A DNA stretch of 64,000 bases, from NCBI GenBank assembly GCA_930367205.1, contig CAKNEZ010000002.1, forward strand, positions 1,398,343 through 1,462,342, written 5' to 3'. The notes beneath the pieces are model-generated. The model worked only from the letters and a program-made list of their open reading frames with translations, was not told where the DNA came from and did no database searches. A program made the position numbers and the translations under genes. The first letter of the stretch is position 1. Each line of letters begins with the position of its first letter. The DNA is from Acanthosoma haemorrhoidale. Taxonomy: Eukaryota; Arthropoda; Insecta; Hemiptera; Acanthosomatidae. Below are positions 49,335 to 61,607 of the stretch, in pieces.

Positions 49335-50674
49335 GTTACATTTGAGACTATTCAAGAGGAAACCAAGAAGGATCCGGAACTCAAGAAAATCATCGAGTCA
49401 CTAAAAAACGACTGCGTGGACTCAGAATTTACACTGCATGAAGACGTCATCTTCCGCCAAGATCGTATTGTCATCCCTACATCCCTTTGAAGTCAAGTTA
49501 TATCAGAACTTCATGAAACACATCTAGGGATCATGAAAATGAAACAATTAGCCCGAAAATATGTTTACTGGCCTGGAATTGACAGTCAGATTGAGCGAAT
49601 TGTCAAAAGTTGTGAGCGGTGCGCCTTTACAAGATTGGCTCCACCAAAAGTACCAGTTCACCTTTGGGATGAACCATCCGAGAATTGGGAACGAGTCCAT
49701 ATAGATTATGCTGGACCGTTCCAGGGCCATTATTTCCTTGTTTGCATAGATGCTAAGTCAAAATGGGCGGAAGTTGAACCTATCAAAGAAGCACCTACCA
49801 CGTCCTCAACCATAAATCTTCTCAGAAAGATTTTTTCAACGCATGGATTCCCAAATCAGCTTGTTTCAGATAACGCTAGCATTTTTCAGAGCGAAGAGTT
49901 TCATCTTTTTTGCCGCACAAACGGAATTTTTCAAAAATTTATAGCCCCTGGCCATCCAGCAACTAATGGCCTTGCTGAACGTAATGTGCGGACACTTAAG
50001 GATAAGTTGTGGGCCTTGTCAAATGACGATACCCCTATGGCAGAAAAAGTCACAAATATCCTATTTCATTATATCCTATTTCCCCTTGCTAATGGCTCCT
50101 CACCTGCTGAGTTATATTAGAAAAGAAAATTCCGAATCCGCCTGGATGCCTTGTTACCAACCAAACCACACTCTTCTCAGTCAACGCGAGTTACCAGAAG
50201 ATTTTTTCATGTGGGGGAGAGAGTGCAAATCCGTGTCTTCAAAAATAACTAGCCAAAGTGGGAGTTTGGTGAGGTGACGAAAAGGTTGGGTCAACAACAT
50301 TACCTTGTCCACCTGGACGAATCAAGGAGAATTTTCAAGCGTCACACAAATCAACTGAGAAACACCCTTGTACAAGCAAAAAAGACTTATTCATTTGGCT
50401 CTTCTCAGTCTTATGAAATTCCTCGAGCTCCAGGTCCACCTCAGGAACCTCACACTCAATTTGCACCTCATGATTTTCCAGATTCATCTTCAACCGAACC
50501 TTTTCTTCAGACTCCTCTATGTCCCATCAACAGACCTGTTCGTCAGAGAAGACTCCCAGAAAGGTTTCGAGATCCTAACATATCACTTTAGTATTGATGT
50601 CCCCTCACAAGATACATACTTTTTGATTCATGGTACTATTTTAATGTTAATAATTCTTGAATAGTGGGGGAGAC
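49335..50674 (+). pseudogene. Outer gypsy integrase and C-terminal tail
   Basis: The linker after 49335 holds a stop at 49488-49490. The 195-codon frame 49533-50120 then carries the CERC half of the HHCC domain and the core (VHIDYAGPF, LVSDNASIF, TNGLAERNV). The usual SDNGxxF segment reads SDNASIF. C-terminal DNA-binding sequence continues in other frames to about 50590 (LGQQHYLVHLDESRR, then a Pro-rich tail ending RQRRLPERF). Confidence 0.78.
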
Positions 50675-50857
50675 TGTTATGTATAATTAAAACTAATGAC
50701 TATTTAATATAATTGAAACCCTTATATCATGTAACCATTATTTGTAACCTTGTTGTAACCTTTATATAAATATACTTCATGTTCTCGCTCCAAGCCACGT
50801 GTACGTTATCAATTATTTTATTACCCGTTTTTCCCCATGATTTATCTAAACATATCA
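50675..50857 (+). repeat. 3' LTR of outer gypsy element
   Basis: Partner of 42680-42862 with one substitution in the CCCGTTTTTTCCCATG region. GCACC follows, matching the left flank. Confidence 0.93.
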
Positions 50858-50862
50858 GCACC

Positions 50863-51521
50863 TCTAAGGACAAATATCAAAATAAATAGTCAATGCTGTC
50901 CAATTTTTACCTTGGCAAATTTCTCCAAGGGAAGCGCCGTATTTTCCCCAATTGAGAAAAAGGTCCAGATATGATAATTAAAGCATTCCTACTATAATTC
51001 TCTCTATCAGCATTTCAATGGATCTGTGACTCCACTAAAAAACCTCCTATTATTCCTACAATTTTTGCTTCGTTTGCCTAACGATTAAAAGCCAGAACAG
51101 ATATAGTGAGAGGCACAGGGGCAAAAACGTAAGGGTTTCTTTGAATTTTGAATTTGAATTTGATTTTTCAGATTTAATTATTATTAATTATTGAACCGAC
51201 AAGAAAAGAGCAATAGAAAGAAACAGATACGTTAGCGGTGTAAATGATGTTCCGATCGGATCTTGTGTTGAAAAATGGTTCGTGTTGTGTTACCACGAAT
51301 AAATAGAAGTTCCCCTCTTCTCGGGCCAGAAAATATCAACCTATGTTTCTATACTTTAATAATAAAAACCTTAAAGCGTCAGCTAAGAGAGGAAACTAGT
51401 GCATGAAACAGCTGAAGCCCACTAGGGGCGTGGGTGAGGACTATTCTCTGACCTGCCTATAAGGGGCCAGATTGAGAGCGTTTAACACAATCTTGGAGCC
51501 CGGCATCTGAAGAACACTGTG

Positions 51522-51605
<84 letters not shown>

Positions 51606-52669
51606 CTCTCTAGCTCTCTTGCTCTCTCCCTTGCTGATCTACTCAAGCCATGACTTTTCTACTCAAGCCATGACTTTCTTATTCAACTACCTCTGCATCT
51701 CTCTTTCCTAAACTCGCTATGTTTTAGTCCGGTGTTGTCAGACCCCACACCTTCCTAGTGGGAATCTCTGCCTTCGTGTCGATAAAACTAGCACCTCATT
51801 TGGAAGAGACCTCTTCTTTGTGGACGACGGTCTCCTGGGGCCCTTGAAACTTTACCTAGTAGCGTCTCTCCCAGCGATCCAGTCTGCCTTTCTACGGTTC
51901 ACAGTCAACTTTGGTATCAGGCCGGTTTTCGCCTACCTGTAGATACCGCGTGTGAATTCGTGGTCATTCCAAGACCACATAAACTACCTATAAACCTACC
52001 CTGTTCCTCTTCTCCTAAACATAGTGCACTGTCGGGGCACACCAACACGCCCATACGGAGTCAGATCGATACTAAAAAAGATCCTACCAACTAGGCCACC
52101 AGCAAAGGTCAAAGATCACAGGTGCACCCATTTTATCTCTTTCTGGACGCTCGCCGGACAGCGCCCGGGTCGTAGACACCCTAGCCCGCGGCAGGCGTCC
52201 TCTCCCTTTGGCCCTACAGTCTTCTGGACAGTTTGGATGGAGAACCTGAACATGAGTAGGTTTTTATATACCAATATATAGGTTTATATATACCATGTAT
52301 GGTTGGTTTTTAGTGAATCAAGGGAAGGTCCCAAAGAAGGGTTAATGGTCAAGAAAACAGACGTGAACGGCATGAATCTCTTGGAACCACGAAGACCTTT
52401 TTCCAGTAGTGCGCAAGACTGACCTTTGTGAGGTTCTATAAGCTTCTTGCAGAAATTGCACATGAAATTTTTTCTGCTTAAGAAAATTATTTCCACATAT
52501 TGCTCTTCGTGTTCCAATCCAAATTTTTTTTTAGGGCCATATCGAAGTCCTTTTCTATATCGAAGTAGACATGGCACATCCTTGTTGTTCACTTCTTTTA
52601 TAATTACATGAGCCTAATGTTTACCGCAGTTTATTTGACAGGAAATGAATGGGGTGGAAATATAATATT
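50863..52669. other. Gene-poor region with long TC microsatellite
   Basis: No gene is supported. A TC dinucleotide run occupies 51525-51603, followed by degenerate CTCT/GCTCTC units to about 51630. A GC-rich segment lies at 51720-52240. A 102-codon minus-strand frame at 52284-52592 has an FMCNFCKKLIE pair of Cys, but no family is recognised and it is left uncalled. Confidence 0.5.
51525..51603. repeat. TC dinucleotide microsatellite
   Basis: About 39 uninterrupted TC units. Confidence 0.95.
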
Positions 52670-53400
52670 AGTTTGGCAAGAAAGTGGTTTCAGTTGCACC
52701 AGTAGGTAGCGTTATGTTTGTTTCGTTATTCTTTTGTCAATGTTAGAATTTTTTCCATTTGAGATTTGGTAGTCGATACCTTTAGGCTGCTATTGAAAGA
52801 AATTCCGTGTAATTTTGTTTACAACTGTCAGTTTATGATCAATATTAACATGGAGTGCAAAAATAAGCATTTTTGACACATTTTACTTTTTTATTTTCAT
52901 AAAGGCAAGAAAGTGGCTGAGGCTCACAAAGAGATATGTGAAGTTTACGGTGTTGATTGTTTAACAGAACGCGAGTGTCAGAACTTCGTTCTGGATATTT
53001 TTTACTGAAAGATGACCAACGTTCTGGTCAACCTTCTCAAGTTGATGATGACAAAATGAAAGCCATGATTGAATCGAATCGTCATATAACTGTGCGAGAG
53101 ATTGCAAAACAGTTAAGACGTCTTGGACTTGTTAAGAAGCTCGATATTTGGGTTCCGCCACGACAATGCGAGGCCTCACACATCTTTAGCAACACGTATG
53201 AAACTATTGTAGCTGGTTGGGAAGTGATTTCGCATCCCCCATACAGCCCCGACCTTGCACCATCGGATTATCGTTTATTTCGAAGTTTACAAAACTACTG
53301 GTAAAAATTTCAGTAATAACGATGAAAAAGTGCTTGTAAGCAGCCATGGGTTGTAACTTAAGAAGTACTGCTGGTAGAGATAAGATCATGAAGAAAACAA
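52670..53400 (+). pseudogene. Internally deleted mariner transposon
   Basis: A TIR-like start (TTAGTTTGGCAAGAAAGTGG) is followed by broken transposase sequence. The N-terminal helix-turn-helix half is visible at about 52905-53130 (AEAHKEICEVYGVD, DDQRSGQPSQVDDDKMKAMIESNRHITVREIAKQL). It then jumps to the C-terminal end at about 53205-53300 (GWEVISHPPYSPDLAPSDYRLF, with the last catalytic Asp). The middle, including the first two catalytic Asp residues, is missing. The right TIR was not clearly found. Confidence 0.8.
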
Positions 53401-55084
53401 GTAGGGTTATAGTCTGTGATTAGTAGGCTATCTAAAGGTTGCCACCTTTCCTTTTAGCACTGGAAGGCTCGTGAAATTAATTAGTAATAATCTAACTATC
53501 ACTTAACCTCATAGCACCTACTCAGTAAATATTTATCTAAAACAATATTTTCTTAAATGAAGTTAATTATTTACAATGTTTAGAACACAATACAATCAAC
53601 AACACAATGAATAAGATAGAAATTTTTTTTTTTTAGTTTAATTGTATAAACCTAATTAAATGAAAGCTTAAAAATGCCCATAACTTTATTTTTATAAAAT
53701 AGTTTAAGCAAAGTTCGGCCACAAATTTAAATCTATAAAACCCCTTGGAACATTTAATGCTTCACGTACATGTATATTTAAAAATTACAACTCACATAAC
53801 ATATATATTATAATATATTGAATTCTTACTATTTTCTTTTTTCGAAATTCTAACTCTCTTGAGTAGTTATTGTTGAATCAATCATTAAAAAATAACTTAC
53901 TGCTCGTGGAATCCTTCTTCGTATTTATTCGACAAAAAAATTTGTACGTGATAAATAATGCTTGCAGCATTGCTCATGTGTTGTGTGTGAAAAGCGAAAT
54001 ATTTCAAGTGTATGAAAAGCGAGAACCGTGTTATTGAACATAAAATTACAGAGTGATGGAGTTGAAGTTTATATCAGTGATATTCTGGGGTTGTACAGAC
54101 GAAGCACTGAACGGGTACCACTGGGATTCCCCAGGGTGCAGTCTGCGCCCCATCCTCTTCATTGTCAACAAGCTCGACAAGCCTGTGTTTGCCTGATCAC
54201 AGACTTCATCACAATCAATCTTGAGTTACTTGTGCGAAAGAAAGTGCCAATTTGGACTTAATAAAGCATTCTTTCCAAAGGTGGGCAAGGAAGAGGACTC
54301 CTTAAATATTAGATTATTTATTTAAACTTTCAGGATGCCAGAAAGTTTAACATGAATTACATATGGTACGAAGACAAGGGTTCCTATATCTTTTTTTTTT
54401 TCGCTGTATGGATAAATAAAAAAAAAATTGTAGGTATTTGAAACATTGAAAAAATGTGAAAACAATTGAAACATGTTGGAACACTTTTTCCAATCTCACA
54501 CTGTTGACTGATTCAGAAATTTAGTTCACAAAATAACTTACTTGTTTATGACCCGGAAAACATTAATTTATAAATCAAACCATACTAATAAAGATTTTTA
54601 AAGTGTATAATTAATTATTAATAGACAAAATAAAAATTAAAATAGTCGTTTTTAGTGAAGTGTTACACAACTTAAATTAATTCTAACAATATTTGTAACC
54701 TTCCTTTTTACGGTGAGCAGGAATGTCTTTGATTCTTAGTACTTACTCCTATCCTTGTATCTTTTTGACAATCACAAACCGATTTCAAACTAGGTTTTAA
54801 CATTCTTGGTACACTTGGAGTTTTGGTTTCGGGTGAGTTGGAGCACAATTGTTCTACGTATGCTCCCGCCAGTTAGATGATACTTGGTAAGAAACCTAAC
54901 CGGGCTTTTCACCACATATTATTCGTTATGACACTAAAATATATAAACCGTAACCTAGGTGTTGCTGAATACACTTTCAAATTTCAGATCAATTAGAACA
55001 TTTTCCTGGCAAATATCGTACAATTAACGACCTCACAACAGTAAATACTTGAAAACACTACATTAATAAAAACTGCTTTAATAA
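53401..55084. other. Gene-poor AT-rich region with an RT scrap
   Basis: No intact gene. At about 54080-54170 the sequence resembles the RT motif GIPQGAV-x-PILFIVN of a non-LTR element with a frame shift, too short to place in a family. A few T and A runs are present. Confidence 0.45.
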
Positions 55085-55792
55085 TATATATTGAAACTCG
55101 TTTATTATGATAAAATTACAATCTGCCTCATTGGCCAATCAGTTATTGTGGTAAATGATCTCATTCATACCATATTTACAATTTAATTCACTCGCTCATT
55201 TATATAATATTTACAAACAGCCCAGAAACCACCGAAATCCACATGGTTGTCATCTCCCTCGCATGCGAAGGAGGAAGTCTAGTCATGGGAAGTCCCCCAC
55301 GCTCCTCCGTCAGCCGCGTCACTGGATACGAACCATTGTAAACTGACCAAGAGTGCTAGAGCCACAGACGCTCAGGACATGATTGGAGAAACTGGCTATT
55401 GCCAGGACTCCCACTGTCACGCATCTATAGCAGGTCACGAGGCCACTGCCGTTTCAGTCTCCGAGGAGGATTATAAGGATGAGTGGTGCAGTGCAATGAC
55501 TGTGCTATGGGATTAGGGTGTTTTGATAGGTTACTATGGAATGTCATGAACTTTGAAGGGACGGGTTCAAGAATGTAGGGTATATTAAGATCATTATGAA
55601 GGGTTTTGTTGCTGGCATAATAAGGGGCATTTACTATTGTTCTCAGGACTTATGATTGAAAGGATACGCTTGACTTCTTTGCTGCCCCCCATAGCTCTAT
55701 CCCGAATCTCCAGATTGGCTTAAGTTTAACTTTGTAAATTAGTAATTTATTTTCTATTGATAGATGAGATGTCCTTCGAAGTAGTCTATACA
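55085..55792 (-). mobile_element. Jockey-type 3' fragment (second family, copy 3)
   Basis: Reverse-complement match to the family at 36068-36500 and 60648-61250. Reading on the minus strand it starts in the RT C-terminal region (the GAGCTATGGGGG segment near 55690) and ends in the shared 3' UTR at about 55085. Confidence 0.75.
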
Positions 55793-56444
55793 GTACTTCA
55801 ATAATTAACAGGCCACTGGGCGAGACAGGTATGGACTGTAGGCGAGAAGGAGAGGCACGAGCTGCAGATCAGTGTTCTACAGAGTACAAACAGGGCTGCT
55901 TGAATATACCTTAAGTGCAAACGGTAGGGACCAATATTGCTTGTACCGTTCTTTACTTGGATTAGTCACATACCTAACTAAATGGTCGGGCCGGCATTTC
56001 CGCTTATAGTCGAATCGTGTGGCACACACAAGCTTGTCAGTGAAATGGTTTATTGATCCTGCGTAGGTGCACACATTGTACTATCATGTATGATTATTCA
56101 TAAGACCAAAGCCCTCACCGATTATAGCAGATAAGTAGTGACTAACCTCAGCCAATCTCTTCCTTCAAAGATACGAAGTGGTTGCATCAACGTGCTGAGT
56201 TAGCAAACAAAATCTGTGACTATAAAACATGCAGATATCGCAATCGGCAATGTTCGCTCTTATCTTTTGGCCATCACAAGAAATATCTATAAGGCTATGG
56301 CAACTGCCTTTATAGTCTCAAACATTCCTGTCAAGTTTTACAGGAAGATATGATTTATCTGAAGGATTTTATTAATCCATAAACGAAAAATGTCTGCCAC
56401 CTCAAAGTGGAATATAAATTATACGAAAACTGGCATACATTTTT
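55793..56444. other. Spacer between two Jockey fragments
   Basis: No gene is supported. Confidence 0.5.
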
Positions 56445-57225
56445 AAAATATTTTGAAACTTCTTTATTGTGCTAAAATTAGAATCTGCCTTATTAGGCAA
56501 TAGGTAATTGTGATAAATGTTCTCATTCATACCAAATTTACAATTCATCATTCACTCGCTCATTCGTATAGTATTTACAAACAGCCCAGACACCTCCCAA
56601 ATCGATATGATTGTCACCTCCCTCGCAAGCGTGAGAGGAAGCGGAGTCTTGGGAAGTCCCCCACGCTCCTCCGTCCACCGGGTCACCGGACACAAACCGG
56701 TGGAGGCTGACAAAGATTGCGAGAGCCACATATGCTCAGCACATGATTGGAGAAACTGGCCATTGCAAGGACTCCCACTGACACGTATTTATAGCAAGTC
56801 ACGAGGCCACTGCCGTTTTAGAGGATTTTATGGATGTGTGGTTGGATAGTTTTCAATGGGAATTTCATCAGCTAGGGGAGGGGTGATGAGATGAAGAATG
56901 TAAGTTATATTAAGATCGTTATGAAGGGTTTTGTTGCTGACGAAATAAGGGGCATTTGCTATTGTTCTCAGGACTTTTGATTGAAAGGATTGGATACGCT
57001 TGATGTTTGACTTTTTTTATGTCCCCCATAGCTCTATTCCGTATGTCCAGATTGGCTGAAGTATAACTTTTTAGATTAGTAATTTATGATCTATTGAGAG
57101 ATGGTGATGTCCTTTGAAGTAGTCTTTACAGTTGTCCAAAGTGTCTGTTTAGTTCTTGTCTTTTTAGCCTCGTGTGTGGGTTCCAGGTCAGCCGTTTTCG
57201 AGATGGATACAGTTAGTGAAGGTAA
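56445..57225 (-). mobile_element. Jockey-type 3' fragment (second family, copy 4)
   Basis: Minus-strand copy of the same family. It reaches a little further into RT than copy 3 (the HTRLKR-type segment near 57165-57200). It lacks part of the ORF2 C-terminus between about 56825 and 56900 seen in copy 3. Confidence 0.72.
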
Positions 57226-57609
57226 ATGGTAAATGAGACCAAACCAGGATTTAAGGCCACATCATGCGCAGATTCAGTTGCTTTTATCAAAAGTTGGGAT
57301 GTTTCTTGCGACAGCAAACCGTCGCAAACATAGACGACGGTAATGCCTTTGAAGGAAGTAATAATCTTTTAAGACGATTTATTCTCTCGATGGGCGTTAT
57401 AATAAAAAATGCTTTATGGGGAAATACTGGTCTCTATATCGTTTTTCCGATTAATTCTACGATAAAACAAAGCTATTGTTATTAAGCTACAGTGATAACT
57501 TGTGTGTCGGGTTTTTTATTTTTTTTTTTTAGTATCACACAATGTTATTACTTCAGATTCTTAGGTGATACATAATTATATATACTTTGATTTTATATAC
57601 GCTCATACC
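57226..57609. other. Spacer
   Basis: No gene is supported; T run at 57519-57530. Confidence 0.45.
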
Positions 57610-57890
57610 AAAAGATGCATGAAGCAGTTAACCGTATGAGAGGCCCGAGTTACTTTTAGAGATATTGTTTTTAAAATAGCTCCGTGGGCGCGGGGGACTT
57701 TCCAAGACTCCGCTTCCTCCTTCTCGTGCGAGGGAGGTGACAACCATGTTGACTTAGGAGACCTCTGGGCTGTTAGTAAATACTGTATGAATGAGCGAGT
57801 GAAGGAATATTGTAAATATAGTATAAATGAGAACATTTATCACAATTACTTATTTTCCAAAAAGGCAGATTGTAATTTTATCATTATAAA
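57610..57890 (+). mobile_element. Jockey-type 3' UTR fragment (second family, copy 5)
   Basis: Only the shared 3' UTR remains (GACTCCGCTTCCTC, GGAGGTGACAACCATG, GGGCTGTTAGTAAATACTGTATGAATGAG), ending near an A-rich tail with AATAATAAAAATA. Confidence 0.7.
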
Positions 57891-58738
57891 GTTGTTGTTA
57901 TATAAAACAATAATAAAAATATGAGCTGGCCACTGTTTGTTCGCCCCGGCGATTTGCTATTGGATGACTCCTATATCGGAGTAAATTTAACCTTCATGGT
58001 AATACTGACTACGTATTCAGCCAAAAAATTAAATTCTACGACAGTACTAAAACATAACAGTGACTTAAGACCCAAAAATTATGCAATTTCGATAGTCTCC
58101 TAGTCTACCGTTCTCCGATGCCTAATCTACTTTACCAGTGTTATCTATCTTGATACCTAAATTTAGTTGCTGTTAGCACGATGCCTTCTTTCGATACAAA
58201 ACTTCGTTCGTTGGCTACAAAAGTATATTTGCTACTCTCGGTGGAGAAAAAAAAACTACTTCATATATGTGCATAGATTTATTTTTATTTCATTACAAGA
58301 ATAAAAAGAGAATCGTTTTTAAATTGAAGTTGATTGAACTTGTTATGCGAAAATGTGTGGTGTTTTTGTTTACCATGGAAACTTCACTATCGCCATTGGG
58401 AATATGCCGAGACTGCTCTTGCTAAACACATCTACCGTTGTCGAGCTGTCTATTGATACCAACTTTATTTTTTGTTTTCGAAAATATTCACTGACAAGAC
58501 CCGACAATCGCCGCTGGAAGATAAAGCTGAACAAACTTCTATTCCAGCTACGTGAATAAATGTTTGTTTGTCCTTGTAGTTTTAAAAATTTTCCATTAAA
58601 ATATGCCAAAAAAATTAAGACAAATGTTATGTAAAGAATGTTATGTATTATGCACGTGTTTATATGTATGTGCAATGTGTTGCTAGTGAATTAGCACTAA
58701 ATTTGGTACTTTGCACAAAATCCAGGATATGTAGTATA
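57891..58738. other. Gene-poor AT-rich region
   Basis: No gene is supported; short frames only. Confidence 0.45.
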
Positions 58739-58740
58739 TA

Positions 58741-60003
58741 CGAGGGTGGTCTGAAAAGTTTCCAACCTAACAAAGATACAAGACGTTTTTTCAGAATTTT
58801 TTTTTTATTTTTCAACATAGTCTCCTTGTAACTCTACACACTTCTCCCAGCGATGCTCCCATCTCTGTAACCCATCCAAATAGTACTCGGCGTTTTTCTC
58901 TGCAAAATAATCGTTCACGAAGAAGATTGCCTCTTCATTTGACGAAAAGCTCTGTCCTCCGAGCGCAAGTTTTAGATGCGGGAACCAAAAGAAGGCGCTT
59001 GGGGCTAGATCTGGTGAGTAAGGCGGATGGTCAAGCAGTTCAAACCGTAATTCATGGATTTTCGCCATGGCAACCACTGAGGTGTGAGACGGTGCGTTGT
59101 CTTGGTGAGACAGGATTTTCTTTTTCTGCAAATCTGGCCGGTTTTCCGCAAGTTCTGCCTTCAGCTTGTCAAGTAATGATGCGTAGTATGCTCCTGTAAT
59201 GGTTTTCCTTTTTGAAGATAATCGACCAAAATAACTCCATGACTATCCCAAAAAACAGTCGCCATCACTTTCCCAGCCGAAAAAACAGTTTTTGCTTTTT
59301 TTGGGGCCGGTTCCCCCTTTGTATTTTCGTTTCGGGCGTTTAATGGTGTATCCAAGTTTCATTTACAATAATTAATCGGCGCCAAAACTTGGATTTATTG
59401 CGCCTAAACTGCGCCAACAGAGCGTTGCAATTGTTCATTCCAACACGTTTTTGGTCTAACGTGAGCAAACGCGGCACCCAACGCGCAGACAGCTTTCTCA
59501 TCTCTAAATGTTGATTTAATATGTGACAAACACGTTCTTTTGACATGTTCATAACCTCTGCTATCTCTCTCACTTTAATTCGGCGGTCGTCTAGCACCAT
59601 TTGGAGAACTTTGGCGATGCTTTCGTCGGTAGTTGCAGTTTTTGGACGTCCCGAGCGTTCATCGTCTCCCAAGCTCTTTCAACCACGTTTAAATTCAGCT
59701 GCCCAAAATTTCACTGTGGTAAATGATGGTGCAGAGTCCCCATACACAGAATCCAACTCATCTTTGATTTGCGTAGGCGTATTGCCTTTCAAAAACAAAT
59801 ATTTAATGACAGCTCGATACTCGATTTTGTCCATTTTCATAACACTCACATCGACTCACTCAAACGACTGTTACACAACAACTGCGCGTCCAAAATGGCT
59901 GAAACTTTAGTGAGTAACTATTCAAAAGATGAACGACGAAATTCACTAGCTTTTATTTACGACTGCTGCTATCTTCATGTGGGGGTTGGACCAGTCACCC
60001 TCG
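58741..60003 (-). mobile_element. Near full-length but inactive mariner transposon
   Basis: Inverted ends CGAGGGTGGTCTGAAAAG (58741-58758) and, reversed, CGAGGGTGACTGG (59991-60003) are flanked by TA on both sides (58739-58740, 60004-60005). The 1263-base length is normal for mariner. The transposase lies on the minus strand in several broken frames. Confidence 0.92.
58805..59838 (-). pseudogene. Mariner transposase, broken and catalytically dead
   Basis: The reading begins near 59838 (KMDKIEYRAVIKYLFLKG, the N-terminal DNA-binding part) and meets a TGA at about 59687. It continues in 59340-59672 (GDDERSGRPKTATTDESIAKV, VREIAEVMNMSKERV). A shift leads to 59161-59355 and another to 58805-59131. 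The catalytic D,D34D residues are partly lost: the first lies in IVNETWIHH (Asn for Asp), the second is kept in HQDNAPSH, and the third position 35 residues on reads LAPSAFF (Ala for Asp). It cannot catalyse transposition. Confidence 0.9.
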
Positions 60004-60005
60004 TA

Positions 60006-60647
60006 TATTCAAAATTTTAATGTTTTTTCTCGTTGGTACGTCACATTGCAAATGGAAATGCTCATTTGAAAATTTAATGTTTTTCTTTTGTGCATTATAT
60101 TGCGCGTGCAGGGGCTCATGATACAAGGTAGTATATCACTAAGTGTAATACTACATTACTACACTAAGTGCAGTATTATCAGTCATATGTAAGTAAAAAA
60201 TAAATTATCTGCCCTTGGTCATTCAAATTAGTTTTACTCAGTTGAAAAGTCCTATCCATCTAATCGTTTTCAACTAGAATTTATTTTGTTATATGGGTTT
60301 GATAAATGTAGTAGACAGTCGCCAAAGGAACTTTAAACTTTATTTACTGCGTTACTATTACTTAAACTTAGGCAATAAAAAACCTGGAATTAATCAAATA
60401 GCTTTATAAAATATTGAAGAGAAATACTAATAAAGGAAACATCCGCTTTATTATATTTTTATTTATTTTTATTATTATAGTGTGTATTTTTGAGCCAGTG
60501 AATATGTATCATAAACAGAATCATACATACTAATAATCGGCTTGGAAAACGCACATTTGGCCAAAACCTTGTGAAATCCACCACATGCAAAAAGAATGTT
60601 TCTTTACTTCTTTGACCCACAAATAGCTTCGTTTTGAGAGGATGAGC
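60006..60647. other. Gene-poor AT-rich region
   Basis: No gene is supported. Confidence 0.45.
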
Positions 60648-61250
60648 AGGTGCTTTGGACAACTGTACTGACTAGTTCAAAGGACATCCCATCTCTCAAT
60701 AGAAAATAAATTGATAATCTACAAAGTTATACTTAAGCCAATCTGGACATACGGAATAGAGCTATGGGGGACAGCAAAAAAGTCGAACATCAAGCGTATC
60801 CTTTAAATCAAAAGTCCTGAGAACAATAGTAAATGCCCCTTATTACGCCAGCAACAAAACCCTTCATAATGCTCTTAATATACTTAACATTCTTGAACTC
60901 ATCCCTTCCAAGTTCTTGAAATTTCATAGTAGCCTATCCAACCAGCCTAATCCCCTAGCACAGTATCTGCACCACTCATCCCTATAAACCTCCTAGGAGA
61001 CTAAAACGGCAGTGGCAGTGGAAATTCTGTTTCTCCAACCATGTCCTGAGCGTCTGTGGCTCTCACGCTCTTGTTCAGCCTCCACTGGCTCTTATCCAGT
61101 GTACACGGCTGAAGAAGTTGGGGGACTTCTTAAGACTCCGCTTCCTCTTTCGTATGCGAGGGAGGTGACAACCTTGTGGATTTGGGAGGTCTCTGGGCTG
61201 TTGATCTGGGGATGGGCGAGTGAATGAAAATTGTAAATATCGACCGAATG
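60648..61250 (+). mobile_element. Jockey-type 3' fragment (second family, copy 6)
   Basis: Begins in RT C-terminal sequence (CTACAAAGTTATACTTAAGC, GGAATAGAGCTATGGGGG). It continues through the ORF2 end (CTATCCAACCAGCCTAATCC) and enters the shared 3' UTR, stopping near GAAAATTGTAAATATCG. It is the most complete 3' end of the family in the window. Confidence 0.75.
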
Positions 61251-61383
61251 ACAAGAAATTTAAATACGATCAGTTGTTTTATAATTGACCCTGCTCACGA
61301 TTGTGTATTTTGCGTTTGAGGTTTCGCACCTGAATGTGTAGATAACATTATGTTATTCTAACACAGAGAAGGAAAAAAAACGC

Positions 61384-61552
61384 CTTATCATTACAATCCC
61401 AGGCTGACTGAGATAAGACACGCTCGCTTATCCGCTGGTTCACTAAGAAGGATGTTTATTGGCCAATATTCCTAATCCCGCCTTATAACAAAGAAGGTGG
61501 GGGTGATAAGGCAACCAATCATATCAAGCCTCACACAGTTCTCTTATCAGTT
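61384..61552 (+). promoter_or_regulatory. GATA-motif cluster, candidate promoter
   Basis: Five GATAAG/CTTATC motifs lie in 165 bases (61384-61389, 61412-61417, 61427-61432, 61505-61510, 61543-61548), with CCAAT at 61463-61467 and 61515-61519. TCAGTT at 61547-61552 matches the insect initiator TCAKTY. The region is clearly less AT-rich than the DNA to its right. It precedes a short ORF with a splice donor. Confidence 0.5.
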
Positions 61553-61607
61553 CATCTTCCTTTCCAGGAGCCGAGTGCTTGTCTTCTACGAGTCCGTATT
61601 TTCTGAG

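Larger units (their letters stand above)
42680..50857 (+). mobile_element. Outer Ty3/gypsy element with nested insertions
   Basis: LTRs of 183 bases each (42680-42862 and 50675-50857) differ at one base, and GCACC flanks the element on both sides (42675-42679, 50858-50862). A purine tract (AGTGGGGGAGA) precedes the 3' LTR. The internal order is gag, knuckles and protease, RT, RNase H, integrase. A fragment of another gypsy family (43721-45541) lies inside gag and an I/LOA copy (46976-48547) inside RT. The coding frames are broken at several places despite the near-identical LTRs. Confidence 0.92.

Noticed and set aside
52284..52592. 102-codon minus-strand ORF with a CNFC pair
   Set aside because: No recognisable family, low-complexity flanks and no second metal-binding pair; not enough to call a gene.
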